From positions 124,001 through 188,000 of the forward strand of contig CAJQUW010001845.1 of assembly GCA_907163375.1 (NCBI GenBank): 64,000 nucleotides of DNA, written 5' to 3'. Shown here piece after piece: positions 36,201 through 51,200 of this stretch. Both the position numbers and the translations under genes were made by a program. The notes beneath the pieces were generated by a model. It was not told the origin of the DNA, did not search any database, and saw nothing but the letters and a program-made list of their open reading frames with translations. Within the stretch, counting starts at the first letter, position 1. Each line of letters opens with the position of its first letter. The stretch comes from Prostheceraeus crozeri. Its lineage: Eukaryota; Platyhelminthes; Polycladida; Euryleptidae.

Positions 36201-39200
36201 TTCCCCCATGGATTTCTCAGTTTGGGGAATTGTTAGAGATTACGTGTTTAGCGATAGAGTTGAGGGACTAGAACATCTCAGGGAGAGAATCATCAATTCT
36301 TTCTCGATGTTTGACCAAACTCTTTGTTCTGCTATTTGTTCATCTGTTCGTGAGAGGATCTGACAATGTATCGGTGAAGGAGGTGGTCATTTCGAAAATA
36401 AGAGAACATAAAGTTCGTAAAGTTTACGTGGTTACTTCCTATGCTTTAACTTTTTTTGCAATACTTGTTATATTCCAATGTTATGTTGTGTTCTTTTTAT
36501 CGAAATAAACTTTATTTTATTCTGTCACACAATCGTGCTGCGTTTTCTTTTGAATGAAACAGTTAGATTAATGAATTTAAAGATTTGAAGAAATTCATCG
36601 GTCCTTTACGGCCCACCCTGTATATTACAGACTGGTGCAGTGTTTGACTGAGAATCGTCCTCAATGCTACATTGAATCTTGGGATGCAGTAGAAACTAAG
36701 AGAAAAAGCATGACCGTAGGAGATGTCTGAGAGGGGATGGATTGACACCACCTACGAGAGGAAGTCGGTTTTCTGTTACTGACGCCTTATTGCGCACAAA
36801 CCTGCAAGCACATCGGTTAAGAAAAAATTGAGATCAGAAACGTTTTGTGCAAGATAGAAAATGCAAGACTAACTGCGTAGATCACTGCACACAACACGTA
36901 CGATTGATGTACAACAGCAGAGATTCTATAGTCAGGTGTGAAAAAGAGAACATTATGTTTTTCACTTTAAGTAAAGTTTCCTCAAAGCTAGGAGTAATCT
37001 CACATTCAACTTTAAAGCGCTGACATAAATATTTTGTAACGTTCTACCGTCCCAACACCAAACATTCTACGCGAGTTTCAAGACATTGAATGTTTGATTT
37101 TATAATATCTGATGAGAAGTGTTCGGAAATCTGCTTTATACGCCGAGAGTTAAGTACAAGATAGGAGAGAAAATACAGACATGCTTTCCATTCTGAGCAT
37201 TAATAACACCGTGAGTGAAATTCTACACTTCAAATGATTCACTCAAGTATTACATATCATGATCGCCGATTGTCACCATCATCTAAGAGAATACTACACA
37301 TTTATTAAAGGTGCAACTGGGGAAGGCAGCCCAGGAATGCACACACGGACTGACTCCGTGCCTGTTGAAGAAATAGCACCGTAGCCGTCCTTGGATTATG
37401 TATTCTATCCGACTTCGTTGTATTGATGGACATGGCTACATCAGTGAATGACTAACACCAGTAGATGTAAGTGATTAAAAACACATTGAAATCTTCTACA
37501 GAAATCATAAATATTTGAAATTCATTTCCGTTCAGAAAATCTTAAAGAAGTCAATAACAAATCTTCAGAGCTGATTATAATGATAAAATAATACATCTGC
37601 GATGTCCTCATTTTTGTACTTGTTTAGTGGTTTACTGAAGAAATTGATATCAGGTCTAGAGCGTTACTCTTGGATTTTGCAGAACACAACGTTCCCTGGT
37701 CTATGAAGAACTGTATATCGTGCTGATAAATAACATGCATCCTTCAACACATTGCTGCCCGAAGTCGACTTTTATACAAACCTATGAAACCCGTCAGTCA
37801 TCTCTTGAGCAGATCAATAATAATTTCTAAAATCATAACATTTCAGACTTGACATAAGCAGAATAGTAATTATTGGACCTCTTCGCAACACCGAGCAGTT
37901 TGTAACTATAAGCCGTACTTTTTCCTCCTTTCGGGAGCTCAAGCTGTCAATCCCAGTGACCACGACCGGTGTCCCGCATCCGAACCGGACTACTTTCAAC
38001 TGGAACCCGACCGGAATGTTTTCCCCTAACGCATCAACCGGAACGTAACCGGACAACCGGAGTAAGCTTCACATGGAAATGCAAAAACGGTCAATAAAAT
38101 GTATAGACAATTATTGATATTTGACATAATCATTATAGATATTCATGTACGTACATGTATATAATACTGCATATCTTCAGAATGTCTATTAAATATAAAA
38201 CATAATTATGTTATCCACAATTATACAAATGTTTGTCATTTTAACTACTTTTCAGTATTTTATCGCGAATTGTAAGCTGTGTGGAATCAAGCAGTCTAAC
38301 TAACCAGATCAGCTTCATTTTCCTGAAAAATAAGATCGCTTGACTAAATTTCAAATTTACAAATTTCAATTATTCTAAATTTTGAACTGCTATTTACAGT
38401 GCGACGATGAGGGAGTTTGAGGTGATGAACATCCGCAATAGAGAGTTCATACACTGAGATTGATACACTCTGTAAGGCCCTCGCATCTCGATGCATGGTT
38501 AGCGTCACATTTCTATCCTATGATGTGTGAGGCTGTGACCATGCGGATGGCAGGTACTACGAGACAACCGATCAGAAATACCGTAGGCTAGAAAAGTCGG
38601 ACATTTCTGAGAACATTAGGCCACAAATTCCGTAGTAAATCAGGTCTGAACCGAAATCGGGTGCTACATCTACCTGTGATCGTGACCTTATTCACATTCT
38701 AATGCTACACGATAATAAATTCATCAACTTGCCTTCGATAATGCTTCTGTTTTTACAAAAAATCTTTTAGGACACAAAGCTATTCTATCACCTCAGTAGC
38801 TGGCTGATCAAATGCGAGACATATATTATGATTGATACGTATGATTAATTATAAATTTCAATTCTATCAATTTCCATCAAGTGCATATGCCCTTCACGAA
38901 AAGGAAAAGTGTCGATAATATAAAGAGTGCGAAAAGTGGAGCATGCTTTCTCCCAATGGTTTTCTCCTCATCTGGTGGATGTGGGCCCACAGCGAGAAAG
39001 GCGATAAAAAGAATATCACATTTCCATTCTTTGAAAAAGAAAACCGCCTATGCCGATGAAGTGGCATTCATAAGAACACGCATCAGCTTTGCTTTAGTGC
39101 AGGTCATAGAGATATACCTCAGGGGATACCCCTCAAGGCGAGGACAACCAGCCAACAACACATCAGTGGTCTCTGCCATGGTGGTCAACGTGAGGCAAGA

Positions 39201-42200
39201 GGAGACCTTTTTTGAATTTTTTGACTATCATTTGTGACATTTTTATCATACTTTTTTAAAACGTGATTTGACGATGGCATTATTTTTGTTATGTATTCAA
39301 TTTAAATATAGTTGAAGAAAAAATATCAATTACACATCATGTCATTATCATGCTATACAGTGAAGTTTCATTGATAAAAATGTGAATTTGTTGAATTCGT
39401 GAATTGAATTACATAGAACAGAATTGAAGGGAAATGTCTCCCATTTGACAGTACTCGATTTTGGGTGAGGAGTCGCCTGACGATGGCCAGGGTAGCTAGT
39501 CGCTGGGAGTATCTTGACTCCGACCAGTCTGTTTCCTCACCAAAATCTAATATACAGCAGAATACAGTGTCCACCCGTGAAAGACATAATTCTCATAATT
39601 CTGATGAAGCGGTGATATCTACCTGTGACAAGACGTGCGACTTTACAGAGCTGTGAATTTGATTCGTGAATAGAATAGAACTACAAACCAATTCTTTGAA
39701 CTTACTATTCGCGTCAAGAAGTCTTCTGAAGTAAAAATATCAATGATGTTACCACGTCATATTCACATTCCAAGCCATCATATTCACGGATAGTCAAAAT
39801 CTATGATAAACAGATGCACAGGGTTGCCCCGATATTTCACGCACAACGGGTGACTGATTTACAGATATCCCATCCAAGACATCCAAATTTGTAGGTGGAA
39901 AAATATCGAAGTGCATCATGAAATGATATTAAAAAATGACCACAGAAATAATCGATTGGATTTGGACACGTATGCAACCATGCAATTAATGACATGTCGT
40001 GGGTATTTGATGGAGTGGCAGAAAAGGTGATGACAGTGTCGAAGCCCCTCATATGACAGCAGTACCTCTATAGAATATCCTCGAGACAAAAACCAGACGG
40101 AGTTGTCAGAAAATTGATTGTTTAAAACACAAGAAAACACATCAACACCTTCAATTCCCCGACCACACGCCTGACCAACGAATCGAACTAGAGTGAAAAC
40201 AATTATTTTTTTTCAAATATTGACCAGTTCAAAAAAGGAATATTGACTTTCATAACTTGTCAACAGCATTCATAAGTGTCTTTTACGGATGTTCGCATGA
40301 ATTTTACAGTCATTAATTGTGATTTGATGAAAAAAATAACAAAAAGAACATGAATTAAACAATGCCTCAACATTGCTTCTAGAGGCAGGTTTCTGCATGG
40401 TTTTATAACCTTTTTTTTACGAAGCTTCAAACGAGCTTGTATTGAAAACCGCATTCAAGAATTAGATATCAAACTTAGTTATAAACACTTTGAAAAACGC
40501 ATAAAAGCATGGCTTTAACGCCATGTTTATAATAAAGCACAACAGCTCTTCTTTAAACGCGGTTATTAAATCAAAAAAGAAAGCACACTTGCTTTGACAC
40601 AATGTAGAGGAGCAACTACAAATTCATGCTTAAACCCAGATTTATAAAAACCGGCTTGAAACATTTTTAAATTACTGATCTTGTTGTCCTTATGAAAATA
40701 CAGCATACGGTTATTGTGCATTACGCGATTTGTGTATTATATAATGAACGATGTCAAATTCTGCAAAATTCTTGGTGATATATTTCAAAGTCAATATTCA
40801 TCAGTTTGCAAAAGTAAATCGTGTAGCATTATTAGTCATTGTGTTAAATAATCTAAAACAAGAACAAAAACTTGTTCGATTCCTCGGTCAGGAGCGTGCA
40901 GTCACGAAATCGAAGCTGTTGGTCTTTTACAGATCTGCAACTAGTCATTTTCTTTGGATCTTTCGTTGACCTTTTTCCAATCGCAGTTATGAAATCGGAA
41001 TCGTCTGTGAATTGCGTAAAGCTCTCCAAAGTACGAAATACTTGTTGGAAGGAAGGAGTTCATTCTACAACTTCGCTTATCTAATTTGTTAAACTGAAAA
41101 CAAACAGCGTTATCGCTTTCCTAACAAGTGTGCAAATATTTGTCCACTTACAGATTCTACTTCCAAGTTCCGCATCTTCGACTTCAACTCCTCTTCCGTC
41201 TTCTGCCGTTCTTCAGCCACCGAGGCGAGGTTCAAATCTCTATCTGACACTTCTTCTTCCGCTTTCTGGAACTTCTCCTTCAATTCCATGTTCTCGGTGC
41301 ATAAATGATCGTTCAATTCTTCCGCTTCCCTCAATTTGGCGTTGAGATCTTCCAGACGTTGCTTCAAACTTTCATTCTTCGACACCAGATCTGTTTCGAT
41401 GCTCAATTTCACTTCCTGAATACGACTCAGCTCTTGTTGGTAACGGTTTGAAACGTTGCGGACTTCCGACTCTTTGTCCTGAAGAAGAGAAATGCAACTG
41501 TTTCTGAATTACAGGAGATTAGAATACTTCGTTCTGAATAGATGAATCTTTTTGTTATTTATTTACTAATACTGTCTAATCCACAGAATTAGATTGTTTA
41601 ATCGTGTCACTTTGCTAGAAGTGCAAACTGATTCAAACAGATGGCACATGCAGGAACTTAATAAGTGGGCAAAAAGAAATTTTTAATACCTTAAAAGAGA
41701 TAGGAAAAATAGTCGTGCGTCGCTTGCGGATTGCTCTGAATTCCTTCAAAATGCTCCGATCGCCACGGTTCCTTCAGTTTCGAAGAATTCAGTTCATTGC
41801 GCAAAAGTTTTCTCGATAATGTTGTGTCCTTCGATCATTTAAAAAAAAGTTAGCAGGCGCATGAAAAAATGTTCACAAACTTCTCTGTAGAACTTGACAT
41901 CGTCTGTGTCTCTTTGCTATGTGATCCGGTTGATAACAGTCACGGAAACTTTGCACAATTTGGCGTGTTTAATGTTGAACTGTCTGCTCATTGTTCGATT
42001 GCTATGGTATTAAGTCAGGAGATTGTGCCATTTCATCAGCGTTACATGTTCCAATACTTCCCTTCTAGTCAAACGGAAGAAGAGACGACCTGTCTAATTC
42101 TGTGATTCCGCCAAAGCTGACCTCTCTGGTTGAATTAACGTGAAAGCGGACTGGTGCTGTTGGAATCGAGTGAAGAGTCTGTTCTTGGTCTGCCCAGCGT

Positions 42201-45200
42201 ACACCTTGTCACAGTGTCGGAAACCTATCTCATATACCACTCTACAGTGATCTATATGATCAAGCAGATCCATAGGATAACCGACGATCCCACTATAGAA
42301 GACTTCCCTTCCTCTTCGTTTGAAATTTTCGCATGACGACGTGAGCCTGATAATGCTTGAAAATGCGCCTGTTATTTCATATTTTTGAGAATAAAGCTTC
42401 GGATTCGAGAAACATGTAGGTGGTGCAATAGCGATTGAGAATGTGCTATATTTCACTACATGTTCGCCAATATCTTCTTTGCAGGTTGCAAAAATGAATT
42501 TAGATCTTCGCTCATAGCTCTATTCGACTATATTGAAGTCTTCTAGTCTTTTAAAATTATTAGAGACTTTTGTTAGAATTAATACATTGAAGTAAAGATG
42601 TAGTTGTGCTCCAAAAATCTCATGCACAGTCATGCTTGACACAGCGCAGGTATTTCATTTCAATTATTGAGTATCAGCACTAAGTTGGGATTCAAATTGT
42701 TCCCGCACTTGATTCGGACTTCAGAAGTAAACAGAGATGGAGGATGTCTTGGAGCCGCGATGTGGAACCCTCCTTCCCAGTGACTCTTTCGTTTCAGGCA
42801 GATTTGAGCCCCCAACCTCGAGATCGTTGGTCCGCGTCATTAGTCACTGAGCCACGGGACCACCTCTGCCACTAGGCGTTCTGAAAACTCAGTATTTTCT
42901 TACCTCCATCAGATGACTGATCTCATTCTTCAGTCCATGCTCCTCTTCATCCTTCAGAATGACCGCTCGCCTCGCTTCGTCCAGCTGTCTCTCCAACTCA
43001 GTCACCTGTGTCATCAGAGTTTCCTTCTCCATGCGGAAGGTGGAGATCTTCGCCATGCTCTGTTCGAGTTCCTGTGAAGATGACACGTTGAGACTGAAGG
43101 ACAGATGAGATGAAGATTGCACACAACACTCACCTCTTGCAGCGCGCTGATTCGGACACTTGCTCGCTGTTGTTCATGAGCGGCTTCTCCTCGGATTACT
43201 GTTATCTTCTTCTCCAGTTCGTACTTCTCATTCTCCGTCTCATCGGACGCTCGTATCAATTCAAACAATTCATCTCTCTCACGGATCACTTCGTCGATCT
43301 GAAAGATGTAGACATGCTTGGAATTCGTCCTCACAGGCATAGAGCATCATGAATCTGTGATCCTGCATGTAAGGAGGACCATGAGAAGAGGACACACGTT
43401 AATTATACAAAATCAAGTCAAATTCTAGAGAAATGAGAATGAAGTTATGCATAATATGAAAAATGTAACACTCTCTGACACATTGAGGGTTTTTTCCAAA
43501 TTGAGAAGTAAAGACACCTCAAGTCTGCGTCCTGCTAGGGTGTATTCATAGACAATTTGCAACCTGTGATCACAGACACAGAGTAAGTTCGATGTTAGCA
43601 TCCTCTGTGTCAGGTCAGAATGCCAACGGTCCTTGTACAAAGCAGTCATGATCAAACTGTCCCAATCAGCAAGAGATGGCAGCAAACGGGAGGATCATGA
43701 TTACAAGCTGCACTCGTTTTCGACTAACACACTCCCTTGAATTTCTACAGAACCTTGATTTTAATAGGAGGAAAGACAATGCGCTCCTTTCTTAACAATG
43801 CGCTCCTTTACAGGCGAGATAGTTTGTATTACTCTTTATTGATTTGAATCATGCTGCATGTAATATTCAATCAATATTCTGTTCCGGACGTCGCAATATT
43901 TAGGATTAAATAAATTAACATAAATCATGTCGGGATTCCGTATAACAGTATAAGTTTTTAACTGATTCATGCCGTTTATTACTCGATATAATAACTATAT
44001 TTATTCTCCATTGATTTCATGATGATGTAGTAGCCATTGAATTACATATGCACCATTGACTGTCCTCTCCTTCCAATGTTTTCAATATTTAATGACCATT
44101 TATCATAATTCCATCATTTCCTATCACCGTATCATCGCACCTCATCATCTCGTTTTCGCTTTTCATTCACAATTACCCCTCAACGTGCTTTCTTTTGAAA
44201 GATATACGCTCTGCTATTCTGCTATGCAGTTTTAGAGTTGTGGATCAGTTGTTATTTTCCACTTAATATGCACTTTCATATTCTGATCATATTCTATTCG
44301 TATGACAATACACCAACGAGCGCTTCATTGTATATGAAGACCCAGACGAAAAAGCAAATTGCCGCTCAATGTAATGCACTCAACAGAAACAGGAAAAACA
44401 ATGAGGATCAAATGAAACAATGCAATGAATGACTAATTCGAAGTTTAGCGGTGCGGTGCGACTATCAATATATATGTACTCATTCTCACATCAAGTTATA
44501 AGAGCAATTGTCTTTAAATTTCAATTGTTTGGTTGATTGGTGAACACGTCCCTGTGAAGACAAGGTGGTGGAAGCTGGTGGAGAAGAAAGAACAGATTGT
44601 GTATACCTGCGATTAGCAGTACAGCTGAAGGTATCAAACAAACTGGCTTTTGTACTCACAGGAGAGCGACATATTCCAGCCGCTAATACGTGTTATAAAG
44701 AACACTGTGACTACAACGAATCTGTGCGTCTGCCGAGTTCTACCTACTTTCCTCTTCTTGTTAGACAGGATCAAAGACAGCATGTTTATCCAATGAGGCA
44801 CAGATTACAGTTTTCATTAAAAATAAGATTCCCTTTTTTCTCTGATTGCGTGAAAAGTAGCAAGTCTACAGCCATAGTTGTTGGCATGGAATGTCTTCAG
44901 ATCATTTTCTATCATGTGCATGTGATGTAATTATGCTTCACATTGGCGATGTACCGTATGTAGGAATGTGGTCTAAAAGTTGTGTTTACCGAAATTTGGA
45001 GGCCTGTTAGATCTTAATGTGTTTGACTTCATAGACAAAGAGCTCATGAGCTTATAATCATGATCTGTCTAAACACAGGGCATAGGCTCATCACCTGAAG
45101 ACATTTCATGCCAAACAAATTAGTCTCTAGTCTTAGAACGTTTCACTTGATCAACTGAACATATACAGAAACAGCTTATTCAGTTCAATGAATAAAGTCT

Positions 45201-48200
45201 TGTTCCCTACGGTGACTTCAAATAATGCCGCTAATTGATGAATATTGTTATTGTAACTCCGTCCGGAATTAAGAGATCCAGAAAACATTAATCATATTCT
45301 CACAAGTACTTTCCTATGAAGCACATTGTACGAAAGTGTTGAATGATACACAATTTCCTATTGCCATAAACTAAACAATTCCTTCGAATTGCGACAAATT
45401 AGTATTCAGCAATTAAATTCCATTGAAACAAATTTCCTTGAAAATTTGACAATTTCACTCATCAGTCCCTACAATACATTTTTCAGAAATAAAGAACGCG
45501 TCCGATGCGGTGTACCTCTAGTAAAAATACAGTGGTTGCAACAATGAATGATTACACGGAAAAACGTGAGTTCGCATTGCTTACTACCGTATTTCTTCAT
45601 CAATCCATCCTTAAAGAAGTTCAAGGGCTTATACATAAACCGGGATGAAAATGTTTTAGTAAAATAGGACTTTAATTTTATTATAATTTATTATTTTTAA
45701 CTTATTAACAAAAGTTCTCAAATTTTCGTCTGTAACTACAACAGGGACAATGGCAACTGACAGACAAAAATTTTGGAAATTTAATTGCTACATTTATTGA
45801 AAACAAAATCCTATTTTTCATTAACGTTTTTATCAAAGTGGTCAATGGTGGTCCCAAAATATTAAAACCTGGACTTTGATTTATTCGCGGTCAGACAGCT
45901 TTTAAATGGTTTTACTGTTTTATATTATTGTCAGTGACTGATTTTAAGCAAGGATTCCGCCACTAAACAACCACAATGCACAACCGTGAAAATATTTTCC
46001 AAAATCCCATTCGACTAGCGACGACTGAAGATCTGGTGACTAACTATACATAATTATTCGCATTTGATTGTGGTTGACACAGAACATGAGTGCATCATTA
46101 CATGTGCCAAACTTTTCATTTGTTTCATGGAGCAATTTCATGACAGTAAGTGCATTTTCATGCATATCATGTTAGCAATTATACAAAAGTATAATATTGT
46201 GTGAACAAATTCTCTAATAAAGTTTTTTGTGGCTTCCAACATTTTAATGAGTATTCGTAGTTGATTACGTTGCTGTTGGGTTTATTATACTGATGGGATT
46301 TAAAATGGAGAAATAGGGTGATTTTAATTTCATGTTGTGATTGGGGCACTTACTTTGAGGCTCAATATTGATGAATGGTATGCGCTAATCTGAAACACAT
46401 CACTTGACTTTGAATCTGAATTGCGATGCTTCAAAACATGGTTAGATAAAATCGAGTTTGACAGAATTGATTGTCCAAACTTTCAGAGAACAATTTTGTC
46501 GGAATATTGGTTGCTGAAGATGTGGCTTCACACGCTCTTATTGCATGCTTACTAAGATGATAGCGAAGAATCCTGACATAGATTCATGGGAGAATCTGCT
46601 TTTAATGCACTCAACTTTACGGCAGAACCAAATATTTACCGAATTGAAGTACGCAAATGTGATCTGTTGACATTTCTTGTCTTACGGCAGATGTAAATGT
46701 ATTTTAAAATATCATTTGCTGTTTTGAGATTCTTTGTTATTGCATAAAGGCTTTTTCTAGGTTCGATGAGTGCACATGAACATTGAATGAAATAAAAATC
46801 GCAGCTTCTATGGGATGTATTTTACTATATTTATTTATTTATTTACTGAATAATCAAACTCTTCCATCACCTCATCCTTTGATTTCTTATCAAAACAAAC
46901 AAGCGGATATTCGCATTGGTATTAAATAGCAAACTGAATGGTGTGTGATTGAGTTAGTTAGTTCTGTCGTGCAGATGCTTTTCCCTTCAGACAGAAGTAG
47001 ATCAGCTCCTGTCCGGTGATGAATTCAATAAATGCATGTACAACAAAACAGCTTCCCAGAATAAAGAATTATCGCAGGACAGATAATTAATGGACAGACC
47101 TGTTTCAGATAATTTCAAAATCAAATAAGCTGATGAGCGAATTGCTAGTAGCTGATCTTCTGCGTAAAGCAGAAAAATATCGTGAAAAACAACAATAAAT
47201 GAATATCTCACAAATTTAAGATTCAGTTGATTTAAATTGAATTTTCTGTTTCTACGACAACAGGAAGCCTTGGAAGAGCATTGTTATGCATCATCAAGAA
47301 TATCCATGACAACAATCAACAATGGATGGATTTATCCTCCACACCGAGAGATAGAAAGATGACAGCAACGGTCGCGATGACATTAACAAATCTGACATTT
47401 GTTCTACAGCGTATCTTCATATTAATGTTGCTTGCTGCTCCAGGCAACGACTTCTCTCGTTATCAATACCTCAGATGAAACATGATTGACGGGAATGAAG
47501 ATGGAAGTCTTCGTAATATAAGGCAAACTCAGCTAATTTACTGTGGTGAAATATTATTTTCACTTAAAGAATGACCAATCAAAAATAAGTTATATTTATG
47601 GATTATTGTGTTGTTATTTCTATTCTAAAGAGATGAGATATTCAGTTGATCTTCAGATTATCGATACAGGTCTACTACTCACCGAATGCATCAATTATTA
47701 AGAAAGACTAATAGTAATACCTTATTGATATGTTGTATGAAAACAGAAGTAATTGCAACACCAATCTAATGATGATTCCATCTATGTATAATCAAATACT
47801 GCCACCGAATTAGTCGAGTTATCCATCATTTTTCTGATTGGTTGTCTTCAACATATGATGTACGTAAATGAAGCAATGGTGTGTTAGAGTCATAAGCGGT
47901 TCCCGTAAAGATAACTCGATCGAATGCCGTATACCCTGTGTACACCGTCTTTCGTTAAATACGAGCATACCATCGAATTAGCCCAGGTTGACAGATTTCC
48001 TCTGATATCATTGATTCTAAAATCCCTGACAATCTCGGCGCTGGGGTCCCGCAATTGAAACTATTAGAATAAACCAGTTTTTAAATTTTCCGCAATATTT
48101 CTTCTAATTAACTAATAAATTAACTTCATATTTTTTCTCAGGTTTTGACCCTTTGAGACTCTCTACCGTGACGAAGCGCGTCGGCGATTATTAAATTAGT

Positions 48201-51200
48201 AAATAAAATATCGTCCATAATTCAGGAAGAGATCATTTTTTTCTTGCGTCGCGGAATATTTGATAATGAAAGTTTTAGGTTTTACGTTATTGTCGCATCT
48301 GCTCGCATCTTGAAGATCTAATTAACCGAATTAATTTGACACTTTTTGTGATGAGCAGCAGAGGATATTGTAAGTCTAAAATGAAGGCATGTACTGAGAA
48401 AATCCTAACCGGTCATAACAATTTTCTAGTCAAGTTTGGATATTTCTCAGCCAGGCAGCTGACATCGCAGTGCGCATTTTAAACAATAAAATTAACACTG
48501 TTTGTTTGTTTTCTTAGCATTTTTTTTATTGGTTATACCATTTCAGTATTTCACACATATATTTTAGTTTGTTTTGTTTGTATCCGTCTTTTGCGGTTGT
48601 TTTGTTTTTGTTTTTACTATTACTATCAGTATTACTTACTATTACACATATCATTACTGTATTGATTTTAGAATGCCAGCCGCATATAAGTTTATGCGGG
48701 GCCCCGCCCGCCTGGGCTTGAGCGTTCAGGTAGAGGGGCCGAAACGCGACCAGGCGGGTACCTGCTGACGACTGGCTATTGTTTTATTTGTTTTAACGTT
48801 GTTTTTTATAGCTAACTGCCCTAGTGTGATGAATGGACTGTGTCGGTTACTGGTCTCCATGAGGTTGACATGGTGATTACTAAGTGTCTATTTACTATAT
48901 GTAAGTTCCTAATCAATCGAGCCTGAAACTTTGACCAAGGAGATCACTTGTTAAGCGGCCTTGTACGATCTCGTACACTTAAGGGTGAAGTCCAGCCCGT
49001 ATAGCGCTATGTTATGGACCCCCGGGAAGGTCCGCCCGGCACGCAATCAGATCCGTCAAGTCTTTGTGCTTAAAGACCTTCATGCATTCATGCATTTGTC
49101 GAGGATCACAAGTCAAAGGACCATTAGCGGTAAGGTCCAGCCCCGCTTTAGAAGTTTGACGCGCCTTGAACGTTTAAGGTCTGCCGGTGGGAACGCACCA
49201 ACTGTCCTCTTAAGGGCAAACCTTAAGTCTTATTAAATATAAGTTTATTAAAATTATGAAACATTTAGACGTCGTTATGGGAATGTCCCAGCTTCAACTC
49301 AGTATAATGCAACTAAATATCTATGCAGTTTTCAGCGGAAATTGATTGTTAGCAAGAAGAGTATAAATGCGCCTGAGTAGATCTAAAGAACGTCAAATAA
49401 ACTCAATTAGAATATATTATTGGCCTTCAATCCCACATAATTAGATTGTTTAATCGTATCACTTTGCTAGAAGTGCAAACTGATTCAAACAGATGGCACA
49501 TGCAGGAAATTAATAAGTGGGCAAAAAGAAATTTTTAATACCTTACTGAGATAGGAAAAATAGTCGTGCGTCGCATGCCGATTGCTCTGAATTCCTTCAA
49601 AATTCTCCGATCGCCACGGTTCCTTCAGTTTCGAAGAATTCAGTTCATTGCGCAAAAGTTTTCTCGATAATGTTGGGTCCTCCGATCATTTAAAAAAAAG
49701 TTAGCAGGCGCACGAAAAAATGTTCACAAACTTCTCTGCAGAACTTGACATCGACTGTGTCTCTTTGCCGTGTGATCCGGTTGATAGCAGTCACTGAAAC
49801 TTTGCACAATTTGTCGTGTTTGATGTTGAACTGCATGCTCATTGCTCGATTGCTATGGTATTTAGTCAGGAGATTGTGCCATTTCATTAACGTTACATGT
49901 TCCAATGTTTCCCTTCTAGTCAAACGGACGAAGAGACGACCTGTCTAATTCTGTGTTCAATCCAGTCACGATGCAGATACTCCAGAATAACATTAACAAA
50001 TTACCACAATAAAAATGACCTCATTAAAGCTCATAGTCACCGTGTAATGGCATTATGGAGATGTCTGCAAAGCTTTTACATACAGATTGTTTCATAAAAA
50101 ATGGATCACCCTTAAACATCGCCTTAACTTCAACTTTGTCTAACTCCACCAAACTTGAACGAATTTCTCTGAAATTTGGAAGATATGTCAGTTGTACTTA
50201 CTAATATCATTGTTGGAAATTTCAAGCATGAATATTGAGTTGTTTTCCTGTTATAGATAAAAAAGTAGTAGATAATTTGATCTTCATTTAGCAATGTTAC
50301 ACAAAATCATACCTCACTCTTATAAAATTACATTTGTTTCCTTTGTTATGTAATATGTTGTTCTACAAGCCAAAAGCTATCAAGCAAAACAAAAATAAAG
50401 AAAATCGGTCAATCAGAGCCAGTATAGCACCATTATTCATCAACAATAATGTAACTGCTACATGTGATTAACTGGACTTCATGTTCCATAGCTTCCTGAC
50501 TTCGTTGCGGTGGTGTTGGCAGCACTCCTGATTGCTTTCAGCTAGAAATCTATCTGTTACCGGTTGAAAACAATACAAAGCACAAATGAACAATAACGAG
50601 ATCGCATTCACAAAAGGCAAAGTGTCAACCTTGCTAGAACTACACCATTTCCACTTTAATTACAGAACTCTGCAGTTATATTCAAGAATCCAGCAGATTT
50701 ATTTCAGCATTTCAAGTTTATATTTCAGATTGAAGCATTTATATTTTTGACAACAGCATTTTAATTTCAGAGAATTTTTGTGCGTGTGTTTAAATCATTT
50801 GTATTTGAGAATGCAACACTTATATTTCAGACTTTGTCATTTCTAATTCAGAAATAGACTTTATATTTCAGAAATGATCATTTATAGTTCATTTTTAGTC
50901 ATTTATATTTCAGAATTCCAGAAAAGACGATATATATTTAAGAAAGTGTCATTTATATTTCAGATTTGCAGTTTATATTTCAGAAATGATCATTTATAAT
51001 TCACTTTTAGTCATTTATACTTCAGAATTCCAGAAAAGACGATATATATTTAAGAAAGTGTCATTTATATTTCAGATTTGCAGTTTATATTTCAGAAATG
51101 ATCATTTATAATTCACTTTTAGTCATTTATACTTCAGAATTCCAGAAAAGACGATATATATTTAAGAAAGTGTCATTTATATTTCAGATTTGCAGTTTAT

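Noticed and set aside
44565-44930. 121-codon + frame
   Set aside because: No recognised motif and antisense to the coiled-coil gene in an intron.
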